Source: Bombyx mori
Taxonomy: Eukaryota > Arthropoda > Insecta > Lepidoptera > Bombycidae
Direction: 5' to 3'
DNA length: 64,000 nt
Assembly: GCF_030269925.1 (NCBI RefSeq)
Contig: NC_085132.1
Location: 5,230,501-5,294,500 of the forward strand
This document shows positions 21,386 through 33,734 of the stretch, in pieces; position 1 is the first letter of the stretch, and the number at the start of each line of letters is the position of its first letter. A program made the position numbers and the translations under genes. The notes under the pieces are model-generated. The model was given only the letters and a program-made list of their open reading frames with translations. It had not been told where the DNA came from and ran no database searches.

Positions 21386-22979
21386 GGTAGTTTCTAGTTG
21401 ACAGTCTGATAGAATAGCCAGCACATATCATGTGAATTATTTATGTAAGCTCTCAACCCCAGATTTTGTCGCCCACATTGACAGTCATTTCAATGCCCGA
21501 CAGCATTTTCAGAACTCAGCTGCTACACAGTTTGTTTCACGATTAACTGATAAAGATAGTCTAGGGCCTAGACTCTAGGCGATAGTTTTCTTCTGATGAA
21601 TGAACGTAATGATCAAGTATCCATTTGATGAAACAGTAAATAAGTTCGAGACAGAAGACACGACAATCCTGCACTATTTTCTAAACTATCTGATTTAATA
21701 TTGAATTTAGAGAAAAATATAGAAACATACTTTTGTATAAAAAGAATTACTCTTAAAAAACAAATTTTATAATTTCATAAATATACACTACAATAATAGT
21801 TCTTATTGTGGTCCGAAGCTGAAAAAAAAACAAAATAATTAACAACATTTTCTTGTATTGCATACGCAAAAGAATATTTAGCTCATCTAGTGATAAGCAG
21901 AAACGGTCACTCATAGACAATGTGAATGCAGCTTTGTTTCCAGAACCTCCATTTTTTCAGCCCACAAACATCCACTGCTGGATGGACCCCAATTTCGGTA
22001 CAAATTAGTGCACATTACTAAGTATACGATAGTGATCTGTCTGGCTCTGAAACTAATCAAAAAAGGTATGCGAACATACTCGGCTAATTGGATACCAAAT
22101 CATCCACAACCACTAATACAAAAAAAAATATTGTGATTCAAAAAACGACACTTTTCTTAGCCTATTGGTTGAATAGCCGGAACATACCTTCGCTTTTTTT
22201 TAAATCTATTATATTCCGATGAGGGTTAACGACCGATAAACAAACTGTTGAATCAAATTTCGACACATTATAATTTGTAGCTTTACACCTACGCAATCTT
22301 GATACTGAAGCATACAATAGTACCTACTCTTAAAGACACTGGCTAACCACTTAGCGTAGGAATTTGGAATTATAAGTATTAGATCTACTAAACGAAATTA
22401 CATAACATACATGTTCGTGAAATAAAGACAGGTATCCAATAGAATCCCATATTCTTAACATAAACACAGAATTTCATTACAATAATTATACCATCGAAGC
22501 ATTCCAAATATTCAAAGACACAATTTTTAGAACTAAATTGATAGATTAAACAGTTATATTATTCTGTTTTCAACTTAGGACAAGTGAACAGGTACAAAGC
22601 TGACCATATCATTAATGAAGACAAATAATTTTACGAATAAACAACTAAGAAACAATCAAAACTTATTAGTTCGAAATCCGCCTTACTTTGACCATTCAAC
22701 TTATCAAAAACTACATTACTCAGTTCACACCTAATTACAAAGTTATAGCCAATAATACAGAAGTTACATAAGAATAATTCTAACACTCATTATTAGAACA
22801 AGTTTTTATAATATATAAACACAAAAAGCTTTGGCTTTTGCTTCAATGAAAGGCAAGAAACACCGCAGCTTCCTGTAAATTCTCGCTAATTGGTCGCGGC
22901 AAATGGCTTAAAAAATATATTTTTTCTTTTTCTTCTATAAGTTGGTTCTGTATAATATTAAAAATTAAACTGATTATAA
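21386..22979. other. AT-rich non-coding stretch
   Basis: I see no gene, RNA or assignable repeat in this 1.6 kb. Confidence 0.4.
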
Positions 22980-23095
22980 AAAGAGCTCAGTGAGTCGCAA
23001 TTCCGATCCGGTGGTAGCTTCAACGTACACTGTCTTTTCTAGGGCTAGTGTAAGCAAATTCGTTAAGCTGAGCTCCGAGAGCTCGCTTACTCGTA
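22980..23095 (+). mobile_element. LINE 3' tail fragment
   Basis: Contains GAGTCGCAATTCCGATCCGG, CTAGGGCTAGTGTAAGCAA and GAGCTCGC: a diverged plus-strand copy of the LINE tail at 7880-8060. Confidence 0.55.
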
Positions 23096-23110
23096 TGGCG
23101 AACCTCAGGC

Positions 23111-23561
23111 AGTCGTCGTGGCCTAACGGATAAGACGTCCGATGCACTCGTGTTGCGCGATGCACCGATGTTCGAATCCCGCAGGCGGGTACCAATTTTT
23201 CTAATGAAATACGTACTCAACAAATGTTCACGATTGACTTCCACGGTGAAGGAATAACATCGTGTAATAAAAATCAAACCCGCAAAATTATAATTTGCGT
23301 AATTACTGGTGGTAGGACCTCTTGTGAGTCCGCGCGGGTGGGTACCACCGCCCTGCCTATTTCTGCCGTGAAGCTGTAATGCGTTTCGGTTTGAAGGGTG
23401 GGGCAGCCGTTGTAACTATACTGAGACCTTAGAACTTATATCTCAAGGTGGGTGGCGCATTTACGTTGTGGATGTCTATGGGCTCCAGTAACCACTTAAC
23501 ACCAGGTGGGCTGTGAGCTCGTCCACCCATCTAAGAAAAAAAAAAAAAAAAAAAAAAAAAA
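23111..23561 (+). repeat. Full-length Bm1 SINE
   Basis: Complete copy. The tRNA-derived head has the A-box-like TGGCCTAACGGATAAG and the B-box-like GTTCGAATCCCGC, and the body ends CACCCATCTAAG plus a poly-A run to 23561. These boxes are the internal RNA polymerase III promoter. It is the best reference copy in the window. Confidence 0.93.
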
Positions 23562-23783
23562 CCTAGCATAACACATCCAAGTTACTAGAATCTTCTTCTT
23601 TATCGGTCTCTTCATTGCTGAAGGTGTCTAGCTTGAAGATTTGATCACTCAATGCACTATGCTTCTCCACGTCTTTCAGTCCGATCGGCGATCTTTATAG
23701 CTTCCGTCATTGGTAGTTCCGTGAGCATCTTTACCAGATCTAAGTAGAATAAGTAGAAAAAAATCATTACTGTCTAGTTATAC

Positions 23784-23924
23784 TGTAACTATACTTGAGA
23801 CCTTAGAACTTATATCTCAAGGTGGGTGGCGCATTTACGTTGTGGATGTCTATGGGCTCCAGTAACCACTTAACACCAGGTGGCCTGTGAGCTTGTCCAC
23901 CAATCTAAGCAATAAAAAAAAAAA
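23784..23924 (+). repeat. Bm1 SINE, strongly 5'-truncated
   Basis: Only the 3' third remains, from TGTAACTATACTTGAGACC to CTAAGCAATAAAAA. Confidence 0.87.
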
Positions 23925-24261
23925 TATTGTTGGACAACTATAATTAAATTAAAATCAAATAATTATTATTTAATATTCATCCAACACTATAATTCTGTAG
24001 CTATTATATTAATCCGAATAATATTATGATTTGATACTTACCATATCTCCCATTCGTATCTGATGTTTTGAATCGCAATTGGTATTGCTTGTTCTGCTTA
24101 TTTCTACAATAAGCAACACTAGTGAAAATACGGTGAAATCACATAATGCAGACTAATAGAGTCTTTTTTGTTAAGCGCATTGATGAAATAGCTCCGCTAT
24201 TGCTTCCCATTGAAATAAGCCAATTTTTTTCACCCCACCTATTCGCTGGTATTCCAGCTAC

Positions 24262-24410
24262 TCTAAGTCTGGTAAGTGAGCTCACAAGGCTCTATCTGAA
24301 ACACTTTACTGACACAGGTCCTAGCAAGAGCGATGCTTCGTAGAATCTACCACCGGATCGGAGTCGACCCAATGAGGCGACCCGGCGAGATACTCAGTAG
24401 GTAAGCCAAT
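24262..24410 (-). mobile_element. LINE 3' tail fragment
   Basis: Minus-strand tail with GTGAGCTCACAAGGC, CTACCACCGGATCGGA and CCCGGCGAGA, as in 26376-26655. Confidence 0.65.
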
Positions 24411-25069
24411 AAAAACCAGGATATCACATATTTATGTATATACAGCTTATGAACTAGATTTACTACAACAGAAGCAAAAATAGAGGAGGCACAGATTTTT
24501 ACAAAAAAGTAATGTTTATATTAATTAGGTTATTCACGCGATTTTAAGTGTAAAAGAGAATGGTGTTATCCAATTTAAGCTGTTTATCAAACCATTACCA
24601 CGAAGCAGTAGCCACTTGAGGTAACCAGTATTACATTAGACCATTATCACTTCTATATATCACGATTCTCTGGACTAGACAATGACATTGTTATTGTATA
24701 TTGTATAAACCATCTCGAGTACGGACCCCTAAAGCCGGTTAACGAACCGATAGCAATTAATATTAATACTTTTTAATGTATAGATTTGTATTCAGCGGAG
24801 TGTTTCCCGACGTCCCGCTTTGCTTTTAATTACTCATTTATTTATTTACTGATACGGTCGCATCTTGTTTATTGTTTCTTGCGTGTAAAATATTTTTAAT
24901 TGTCCAGGCCACGTTCAGTTTCGTTTGATTCTTTCAAAAATTTTAACAGCGAAAATATTAATAATATTAATAATATTTTTTTATTTCAGAATTAAATTCC
25001 ATATGAAGTGATAGTAATACAAAATCTTGAAGTGTTAGTAATACAAAATCTTTCTTAAAAAAAGCAGCT
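24411..25069. other. AT-rich non-coding stretch
   Basis: Nothing recognised. Confidence 0.35.
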
Positions 25070-25345
25070 CACTTTATTTATTTTACATTAACATGGACTT
25101 CATTCCAGTGCCTCAGTATATAGCAATAGCGACTCCCTATCGCGGCCAGGAGGCTGTTCGGGCTGTCCCGGAGCCGGCAACACGCGGAGGCCACGCGCTT
25201 ACGAATGATCGCGTAAAAGCCATCTACGTGAGCCTCCGCGAACATCGTCGACGCGCTACAGTACCGAGACAGCCCCATCAGTGCCCTGAAGCCGTTGTTG
25301 TATTGGACGCGCAGGGCTCCAAACGCCTTTTGAGTGTACTCAGTC
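25070..25345 (-). pseudogene. LINE reverse transcriptase C-terminal fragment
   Basis: The minus-strand frame, ending at a stop at about 25078, encodes some 85 residues including GALRVQYNNGFRALMG and FAEAHVDGFYAIIRKR. This is a common C-terminal segment of lepidopteran non-LTR reverse transcriptases, beyond the catalytic domain. It has no start codon or upstream domain, and is a 5'-truncated insertion. An A-rich tail follows at the left (AATAAA near 25073). Confidence 0.75.
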
Positions 25346-25831
25346 CACAGACTGCAGATGTAAAAGGAGTTAAAAATTAATCTTATTTATTTACCTTGCA
25401 ACATCCCGTCCGATTTCATAACCAGAGACTATATAGATTTTTGATCTTTACTTTGGTTTTCGTGAATCGTAAACTTAATTCTTTTAAATTTTTTTTAATT
25501 CGATGTTTACGCAATTTTATCAGTACCACTACACTTAAAGCATATAAAATTTTAAAATGAAAATATACTTTGTAATAATTGATATCAACTAATAAATAAA
25601 CCCACGCCAAGTGGTAATTGCTACAGAACAAGAATCAAACGAAATATCTGATCAAATACCAGACCGAGCAGCTTTCCCAATTTAGATTCCCGACGTTTTT
25701 GTGCTTAGAAACTAAGGCCACCAAAGCTGTTTAGCCGATTTAAATCTTAAGTATAAAATTACTGTGTTATAGATACAATTCAATCTAGTTAAGTGTGTTC
25801 TAGAACGAAAATAAACGGCTATTAAACCTTA
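25346..25831. other. AT-rich non-coding stretch
   Basis: Nothing recognised. Confidence 0.35.
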
Positions 25832-26239
25832 CTAGTGATCCCGCTGTAGTCGAAATTCGACTATAATTAATTGAAATTATAAGTTTGAACATTATTATGG
25901 TTCTATTGTCAAAGACTAATAGACTCTATAATCAAAAATTTCGCCAAGACTATACTATAGAAAAATAATATTAAAGATAAAAACTATTAATCTATTTTCA
26001 ATTTGATCACAAACTTAAGCAATAACAAAAGCTTAACAATAAACAGAGTATATACCTATATATGTGTGTGTGTAATGTTTTTTTATTGATTTAATGTATA
26101 AGTAATGCGTAATTCTTAAAAAATATTAGTATTCTACCCTTCTTCTCTATATTCTCTATAAATGTGGGAAATCTCTTACTCCTCCAACCGCGCAATTTTC
26201 GTAAAAGGGGGTACAAAATTTTTGAAAAAAATATATAGA
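25832..26239 (-). mobile_element. Lep1-like Helitron, diverged copy
   Basis: Reverse orientation: CTAG at the left, then the GTCGAAATTCGAC hairpin, ending ATATATAGA before T at the right. The 5' terminal block is partly lost (ATTTTTG instead of the usual CACG segment). Confidence 0.78.
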
Positions 26240-26375
26240 TTAAATAGAGTGGCATAGTTCATTTTGGATTACATTGTTTTTGGTCTATTTTCATTGAAGT
26301 TGGCAATAAAAAAGGCGCATTGCGAACTCACACGGGTAAGTTCGTTAAGGGTAGGTGTTATTCACATATAATTCC

Positions 26376-26655
26376 TTTTTTTTCTACCTAAGCTGAGAGC
26401 CTTGAGGGGCTATATCAGCGTAGCCTTAACTAGTAGGTGAGCTCACGGGACTCAAACCTGATGACGTTGCTAACATGAACCCTAGTAAGAGCCGTGCTTC
26501 GCAGAATCTACCACCGGATCGGAAACGCGACCCACTGAGAAGATCCGGCGAGAAACTCAGTGGGCTGTGTCTGAGGGTTAATTTACTCGTCGAGCCCTTC
26601 GTCGCAAGCGACGGATTCGACGAGAACGATGACCGGTGCTTGAGGTAATTGATAT
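26376..26655 (-). mobile_element. LINE 3' end
   Basis: Minus-strand tail with GTGAGCTCACGGG, CTACCACCGGATCGGA and CGCAAGCGACGG. It closely matches 30590-30925 over the shared part. Confidence 0.75.
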
Positions 26656-26674
26656 CCATTCCATACATATCTTT

Positions 26675-26850
26675 AGCACTTTGATCCCACTGCTGGGCAT
26701 AGGCCTCCCTTTTTTATGCCAGAATGTTCGATCGCCTGTCATTCTCAGCCACGTCCGCCAGACCTGCCTATTTTTTCAGTGCACCGTGTCGTAGATCTTA
26801 CGGCCCCTCTACAACCTAACATTGACCAACATTACGTCACTGTCTGAAAT
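26675..26850 (-). mobile_element. RTE-like LINE fragment
   Basis: Contains CACTGCTGGGCATAGGCCTC and ATGTTCGATCGCCTGTCATT. The same segment recurs at 34690-34935. It resembles the decayed 3' part of RTE-type LINEs. Orientation is inferred. Confidence 0.5.
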
Positions 26851-27429
26851 ATATGTCTTATTCTGTCGATTTTGGTATAATTATACGCATTTACATTAAA
26901 AACTCAATCCCGCAGCCACTAAGCACCGTGATTTCGTGTTCGGTTTTGAGTTCTCCATATGAAGCAGTCAGTCGTTATTAACAAGGGCTATTTTTTACTC
27001 GCAATCAAGATCTCAAAACGGCAATTATTTTACCAATTATTCAAACCAATAAAAGATCACTCCTCCGATCTTTTCAATCGCAAGATTAAAACCTAAATCA
27101 TCTGTGATCCCAACATTGCTCGATTAATTTTGTCCCCTACCAAACTATTACTACTCGAAATTGACTCGCAGAATTATCTAGATAAAATATTAGAGAGAAA
27201 AGAAATTTAAATTACGAATAATATAAATTTAAAACTGATAATCGAATACACTTACATACGATAGTCGAATATACTTTTAGTTGTTTTAATTTAAAAAAAA
27301 TCGTTCATTAGTGTGCAGTATAGCATGTAGCGTACTATTCAAAGATTATATTAAATGTGGATCGTTTGAAAGTTTTTATGACTCTTCTACTAGGTTATCA
27401 TAATTGTAAAATCAACGCTATTATTACTT
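26851..27429. other. AT-rich non-coding stretch
   Basis: Nothing recognised. Confidence 0.35.
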
Positions 27430-27868
27430 TTTTTTATTGCTTAGATGGGTGGACGAGCCCACAGCCCACCTGGTGTTAAGTAGTTACTGGAGCCCATAGA
27501 CATCTACAATGGATATGCGCCACCCACATTGAGATATAAGTTCTAAGGTCTCAACTATAGTTACAACGGCTGCCCCACCCTTCAAACCGAAACGCATTAC
27601 TGCTTCACGGCAGAAATAGGCAAGGCGGTGGTACCTACCCGTGCGGACTCAGAAGAGGTCCTACCACCAGTAATTACGCAAATTATAATTTTGCGGGTTT
27701 GATTTTTATTACACGATGTTATTCCTTCACCGTGGAAGTCAATCGTGAACATTTTGTTAAGTAAGTCGTATTTCATTACAAAAATTGGTACCCGCCTGCG
27801 GGATTCGAACACCGTTGCATCGCTAGATACGAATGCACCGGACGTCTTATCTTTTAGGCCACGACGAT
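27430..27868 (-). repeat. Full-length Bm1 SINE
   Basis: Minus orientation with both the 3' poly-T/TTATTGCTTAGATGGG end and the tRNA-like head (CCTGCGGGATTCGAAC and AGGCCACGACGA as complements of the B and A boxes). Confidence 0.92.
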
Positions 27869-28180
27869 TTCAAACTCCAGGGTTGTGGCGAGCAATCGAA
27901 ATTTCCACCTAAAAATCGAGTACTGTGTTAATTAACTGATTGAGCGACTACGTGACTGATTTAACTTCACACTAATCAATACCCATAAGTCAACTAGCAT
28001 AATGACTTTTTGGTAGGCAGCCACTTGGCTATGTACCTGGCGTTACTGAGGTTTTGAGCCACGATAACCAATCAACACAGACCAAATGCACCAGGCACGC
28101 AAAAAGGTACATTTTATGCAGAGGTCTTTTAATTACATTTTAACGAGTAATTGGCTCTGTACACCTATTATTATTATTTT

Positions 28181-28419
28181 TTTTATTGTTTAGATGGGTG
28201 GACGAGCTTACAGCACCTGGTGTTTAGTGGTTACTGGATCCCATAGACATCTACAACGGATATGCGCCACCCAGATTGAGATATAAGTTCTAAGATCTCA
28301 GTATAGCTACAACGGCTGCTCTACACTTCAGACCGAAACACATTACTGCTTCACGGCAGAAATAGGTAAGGCGGTGGTACCCACCCGCGCGGACTCACAA
28401 GAGGTCCTACCACCAGTAG
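28181..28419 (-). repeat. Bm1 SINE, 5'-truncated (left arm of inverted pair)
   Basis: Minus copy from TTTTATTGTTTAGATGGG to CCTACCACCAGTA. A second copy in opposite orientation starts 52 bp away. Confidence 0.87.
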
Positions 28420-28470
28420 CAGTTAGTCTAACTGTATTAACAACAACAAAATTTTAGAAGCTTAAGAAAT

Positions 28471-28715
28471 ACTGGTGGTAGGACCTCTTGGGAGTCCGCA
28501 CGGGTAGGTACCACCACCCCGCCTATTTCTGCCGTGAAGCAGTAATGCGTTTCGGTTCGAAGGGTGGGGTAGCCGTTGTAACTATACTGAAACCTTAGAA
28601 CTTATATCTCGAGGTGGGTGGCGCGTTTACGTTGTAGATGTCTATGGGCTCCAGTAACCACTTAGCACCAGGTGGGCTGTGAGATCGTCCACACATGTAA
28701 GCAATAAAAAAAAAA
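28471..28715 (+). repeat. Bm1 SINE, 5'-truncated (right arm of inverted pair)
   Basis: Plus copy from ACTGGTGGTAGGACCTC to GCAATAAAAAAAA. It pairs with 28181-28419 to give a foldback of about 240 bp. Confidence 0.87.
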
Positions 28716-29189
28716 CGTGGTCAAATCTTCGAGAATCCTTAGTATTGTTATTTAGACAAGTTAATTTAAATTCAGCTGAGTGGGCGCGGCTGGTTAATGG
28801 CGAAGTGCCACCTATAACTAATCCCCGCACGCCCCTCGCCGACTATCGATTCATTTGTCATTTGTACACTAACAATATAATCTGTAAACGCAATTAAAGC
28901 ATGCGAATGTTTTCGGGTGGTTTGTCATAAAAAAAAAAACAGGAACAAAAAAGCGATAGAGACTTTTATTTATTTTTATTTATTGATGTTTATAAAGTAT
29001 TTGAAAGACACTCAATCTAATCATTGTAAATTACATGTACATACGAAAAGATTCTAAAAGATGACATTGAAGCATCCTAATAGATAAACTTCTTAGAATT
29101 TTTCCTAAATAAAAGTTCACTGCCTCTATTGAATAAAGGTCAGAAGTAATTAAGGTATTTACTAAAAAGACTCAAAATCTTTGATCTTG
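28716..29189. other. Non-coding, unassigned
   Basis: Nothing convincing. Confidence 0.35.
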
Positions 29190-29450
29190 AAAATGACTCG
29201 GTAGAGCAGCAGTTAGCGGCCTGTTGCGCCAAGGGTCGTGGGTTCGATTACCACACCGGGCAAACATTTGTGTGATGAGCACTTTTTTTTTATCTTCGTC
29301 TGGGTGTTTATTATCTATATTTATGTATATATGTATTTAAAAACGTATTTAATTAACCGTATGTCAGTCTCTGGTTTACCGGTGACTCAGGGAATCCTAA
29401 TTTGAAGCCGGATGATCGTGCATGAATGTGCAAAAAAAAACAGATTTTTT
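29190..29450 (+). repeat. tRNA-derived SINE (not Bm1)
   Basis: A-box-like TAGCGGCCTGTT and B-box-like GGGTTCGATTACC about 30 nt apart, then a CTGGGTGTTTATTATCTAT body and an A-rich tail after 29434. This is the common lepidopteran tRNA SINE pattern. Confidence 0.72.
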
Positions 29451-29854
29451 TTTTGAAAATTAAACATTTGTAGAGCTTTTGTAACGAAAATTCAAATCTT
29501 TAAACTATAATGAACCATACCATTTTGATATTGAGGTCTTCCTAATAGAGATTATCACATTAAATGGCCACGATTTGCGCTCTAGTCATTAATTTTTGCA
29601 AGCCAGATCCAATGCTTGACAGCACAGACAAAATATGAATGAATTGAATGATAGTCTAAAAGGAACAAAATAGCCGTCGGTAAGCGGATGTTTTAATTAG
29701 CCCACAGGCAACGGCAATTGATTATACAGCCTACGAAGCCTCATGTAGGGTTGTCAAAATTCAATAACGTTTTTGTACATAAAATTTTAAGAGTGTGTGT
29801 GTTAAATTTCTGCCTTATTTTCAAGCACATAATCAGAATAAATTTTTTTTGACC

Positions 29855-29960
29855 GTGTAACCAGACTAGCATACTGCCCACCTTATGGTGAATGGTTACC
29901 GTCGCTCATGGTCGTCAGCAATGCCAGTGGCAGAGTCAAGCCACTGCCTACCGTTTATAA
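29855..29960 (-). mobile_element. LINE 3' tail (family of 45965-46312)
   Basis: Contains GTGAATGGTTACCGTCGCTC and GTCAGCAATGCCAGTGGCA, the reverse complement of the tail at 46185-46290. Confidence 0.65.
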
Positions 29961-30289
29961 TGTTATACCGTTATTACTAAAACATATTTATTATTGGCCC
30001 ATATTAAACTTACTACTACGTATTCTATAGGAAGGTATTTTTTTTCTGAAAAGCAACAAAAAACTTTTTTTTATAGGCAATCTATATACATATATGACTA
30101 TAACAGTTCTATATATAGATCATATATAGACTATTAATCTATATATAGACTATAATAGTTAGCAACTTGTATATATATATGCAAATTTATCTTAAAAATG
30201 TCGTTAGCGCGATTCAGAGATCTGTCAAATATTCTATGATATCTACCACAACACTATTTATATATCATCTGATTCAGGTGAAAGAAATA

Positions 30290-30425
30290 AAATTAGAGAG
30301 AGAGAGAGAATACACTTTATTGCACATCAAAACACAATTTACATTCAAAAAACATTCAAAAAGCAGATACATTTGTACAGTAGGCGGTCTTATCGCCAAA
30401 AGCAAAAATCTCTTCGAAACAACCT
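30290..30425 (-). repeat. Retroposon tail with (AG)n tract
   Basis: An (AG)n microsatellite (30294-30309) leads into ATACACTTTATTGCACATCA and AGTAGGCGGTCTTATCGCC. This combination recurs in lepidopteran genomes as a LINE 3' end on the minus strand. Low certainty. Confidence 0.4.
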
Positions 30426-30589
30426 TTTAATTTACAAAAAATTTGGAAAATATAAAAATATTGTAGGTATGTTGCGGTGTACTATAGATAATACATTATT
30501 ATAGAAAATATATACATACAATAAACAGATATGTACCGTTTACGTATAATTTGAAATATATAACTAATTGATTTATATACCAATATAAA

Positions 30590-30925
30590 CCCTAGCAAGA
30601 GCCGCGCTTCGCAGAATCTACCACCGGATCGGAAACGCGACCCACTGAGAAGATCCGGCGAGAAACTCAGTGGGCTGTGTCTGAAGGTTAATTTACTCGT
30701 CGAGCCCTTCGTCGCAAGCGACGGGTTCGACGAGAACGATGACCGGTGCTTGATGTACCTAAAGGCACCGTTAGTAGATCGGGAGGATCCGAAATGACGT
30801 GCTTGGGGCGACGTCGACTGCTTTCCATTCTGTCCCCAAGATCGGGAATGTAGTTACCGGCGGCCACGATGAGAGGGTTCTCGTCGTGCCGCTTTATCGA
30901 AGTGGACCTCAAAGTGGGTCACGAC
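30590..30925 (-). pseudogene. LINE ORF2 C-terminus and 3' UTR
   Basis: The frame 30912-30688 (minus) encodes 74 residues and ends RRRPKHVISDPPDLL ... RRRARRVN. This aligns with the last 85 residues of the ORF2 at 296-3178 and with 7754-7894. The 3' UTR continues to about 30590. A Bm1 3' end abuts at the right. Confidence 0.8.
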
Positions 30926-30943
30926 ATTCACGTTATTATATCT

Positions 30944-31008
30944 ATGGGCTCCAGTAGCCGCTTAACACCGGGTGTACCGTGAGCTTGTTCACGTGTCTAC
31001 CCAAAAAA
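30944..31008 (+). repeat. Bm1 3'-end fragment
   Basis: ATCTATGGGCTCCAGTAGCC and following sequence, ending CTACCCAAAAAA. It is fused directly to the LINE fragment on its left. Confidence 0.7.
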
Positions 31009-32238
31009 TGGCTTACGAGGTATATAGAAAACTTTTCTAGATTCAAACATTCCTAATTTCCTAACTCATAAGAGGTTTATGGTAAATACCAAACAGTAAG
31101 TCATTATTTTAAAAATGAAAGACTTGAAGAAGGTTACTATATGTATATATACTACTATTACTATACTATAAGGTTTAATAACACTCTCTGGAAATTTCTC
31201 TAAATTTATCTCGGATTTAAGAAGCTTTTTTTCTTTTAGTGGCGGACGAGCACACGCGAGCTTATCCTCTTTTCAGCTTCCCAAGCGATCTCTTTACAGT
31301 CTGTACCTACTTAAATAAGTGTATTATAAAAAATTTGATAAAACATACAGGTACAGATTAAATAATCGCAGACCTTGTTATATAAACTCAAAAAGCAATT
31401 ACCCGCTCACCGTTCACTAAATTAACGCGCGCAATTAACGATAACTCGAGATACGGTTTGCCTTTTTATTAAATCGATATTGAAATCAATGTTCCCAATT
31501 TAAATTGCTATACATTTTATCATTCTTATATTTGATCACTAAAGGTAAGAGAAAACTTAAATTGAATGTTTAAAAGCCAACTTAATAAAAATGTTTTTGT
31601 ATTTTATTTACTCATGTAAGAAACAATGCTTACATCTGTTAAAATACTACAATATTGCCAATGAAACACCTTTTTAATATCTGTTAAAAAAAGTATGAAA
31701 ATATAAACAATAATAAATTAATACAAAAAAAATCTATTTATTTTTTGTGAACATCGGAATGGGCATTCGCCTTCTAAATAGCTTACTAACGCACTCCGAA
31801 ATTCTTGGAATCAAACTACTCAAAAATTATGAAGATAACTGGAAATGAAACTACCAACTTCGACTGACGGATTATGATACTTGCGAACATTATATAACCA
31901 TTGGATGAGCCCGTTTATTAACTCTAGGTCTAAATGTCTTTGGGGTATATTTATGTTTAAATATTTAATCTCTAAACTGGAAAGGCCTCAGGGCCACCAG
32001 TAAACTCTCAAAAAAAAAAAAAACAATAGCATAGTTTGTTTTGTTTCAATCATGCGGAAGCCAGCTATCATTGACTCCTTAGGCGCATCCTCCAGATCCA
32101 CCTGATCCACTCTCAGTGCTATTAGACGCCACTAGTAAGAGCAATCAGAGAATAGATGACCGTACTCGTCGAACTTATTAGATACAATCAACCCGCTAAG
32201 TTTCTTGCTAAATCTTCTCAGTTGCTATTCCAATCCGT
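31009..32238. other. AT-rich stretch with one LINE tail scrap
   Basis: Mostly unassigned. At about 31975-32030 CTGGAAAGGCCTCAGGGCCA plus an A run is the last 50 nt of the LINE at 14784-15145, plus orientation. A diverged LINE-tail-like segment may also lie at 32090-32235. Confidence 0.45.
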
Positions 32239-32480
32239 TACTGGTGGTAGGACCTCTTGTGAGTCCGCGCGGGTAGGTACCACCGCCCTGCCTATTTCTG
32301 CCGTGAAGCAGTAATGCGTTTCGGTTTGAAGGGTGGGGCAGCCGTTGTAGCTATACTGAGACCTTGAAACTTATATCTCAAGGTGGGTGGCGCATTTATG
32401 TTGTAGATGTCTATGGGCTTCAGTGACTTAACACCAGGTAGGCTGTGAGCTCGTCCATCCATCTAAGCAATAAAAAAAAA
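32239..32480 (+). repeat. Bm1 SINE, 5'-truncated
   Basis: From TTACTGGTGGTAGGACC to CTAAGCAATAAAAAAAAA. The tRNA head is missing. Confidence 0.88.
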
Positions 32481-32867
32481 ACGCGGTATATGGACTCGCA
32501 AAGCAGCTTTCGTAAGGCCTCTTGAGCTATAAGGCCTCTGGGCGCTCGGGCAGCTGTTACCAAACACGAAGCCAGACAGACCTTCGAACCACTGGCCATC
32601 CTCCCATCTCATAAAAAAAATAACATGAACTGAGCTCGCGTCGTGGATAACGGCTGAGCTCAAAAGTATCAAGATTGCACACGTTCTATTGTGTGAGTGA
32701 ATTGGTGTGCGGCCACAATGCGAACGATGAATGAACGTGTGAAACGACAATGACCTAGCAGGTTGCATTTCGCGAAATCACTTTATAATACACTCCTGTT
32801 GCTCAAACCATTACTTTTGAAAAGTACCTTCATTCAAAAGCCATGAATGAAGAATTAGAAATAGTAT

Positions 32868-33035
32868 TTCTATGTATATTTATAAAAATCAATATTTTTG
32901 TGTATGTTTGTCGTCAATGCGTTCCTAAGCCAATGATCCGATTGTGATGTAACGAAATATCGTATAATTGTTGTTGGCATTCCAAGGTGGGTTTCTGTTA
33001 TTGTACCATCATCGCATAATAGGTGACGCGCACGT
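32868..33035 (+). repeat. Possible old Helitron-like repeat
   Basis: TCTATGTATATTTATAAAAA, TGTGTATGTTTGTCG and GATTGTGATGTAACG follow the pattern of short lepidopteran Helitrons, but a clear CTAG end is not seen. Confidence 0.35.
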
Positions 33036-33069
33036 ACTCTCAAGAAAACCAAGCTATATACAAAAACTA

Positions 33070-33482
33070 TGTATCGTTCCTTAATAAAAATTCAATTACT
33101 ACCTGTTCACAGATTTAAGAAAACTGTCAAGGAACGTTTGTGTAATAAGGCATATTATAAAGTTAAGGATTATTTACTAGATGGCACTACGTGGGAATGA
33201 GGCGCTCGCTCCTGGCCTTTTCATTTTTCATTATTGTTATATATTTTATATTGTATTTTTTGACTTGTTTTTTCGTTTATTGCTAATATAAAATTATAAA
33301 TTATTTTTTGAGAAAAAAAAAAAAAAACCCGTTGCTTTTGTTTCGCCGGTTCTTCTCAGGACTGTGGCTTTTTTTAGAGCCGGTGGTAGAGTTAACATTG
33401 TTATTTATATTTGACATTCAACAAGTGTGTTATACTGACATCTAAGTTGAAATAAATAATTTTGAATTTGAATTTGAAAAAC
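33070..33482 (+). pseudogene. LINE reverse transcriptase C-terminus and 3' tail
   Basis: The frame through 33099-33200 encodes LPVHRFKKTVKERLC and AYYKVKDYLLDG, then stops. This is the usual end of a group of lepidopteran LINE reverse transcriptases. A 3' UTR follows, ending in a (TTGAAT)n-like tail at 33460-33478. No start or catalytic domain remains. Confidence 0.7.
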
Positions 33483-33734
33483 CCTTTTTATAATTAAATT
33501 CGTCTCGTCTTTGAACTTATTCCGATTGACAAAGGGAGTGTTGTTATGACTGGTACCAGACCTGTCATCAGAATTAAAGCTTTGCATCGTATTTCTCTGT
33601 GACGTGGACGATGCCAGAAGTGGAAAGGAAGAAAATAGACTAGATGCGGTGCTAGAGAAAAAAGTCTTGGGGCTTAAAGGACCTAGTTTCGTACAAACAT
33701 TTCCATAGTTCAAGTAGCGCCTGTTTTCTATAGT

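Noticed and set aside
29198..29270. Possible functional tRNA gene
   Set aside because: A and B boxes are present, but the cloverleaf does not close well and a SINE body with A-rich tail follows.
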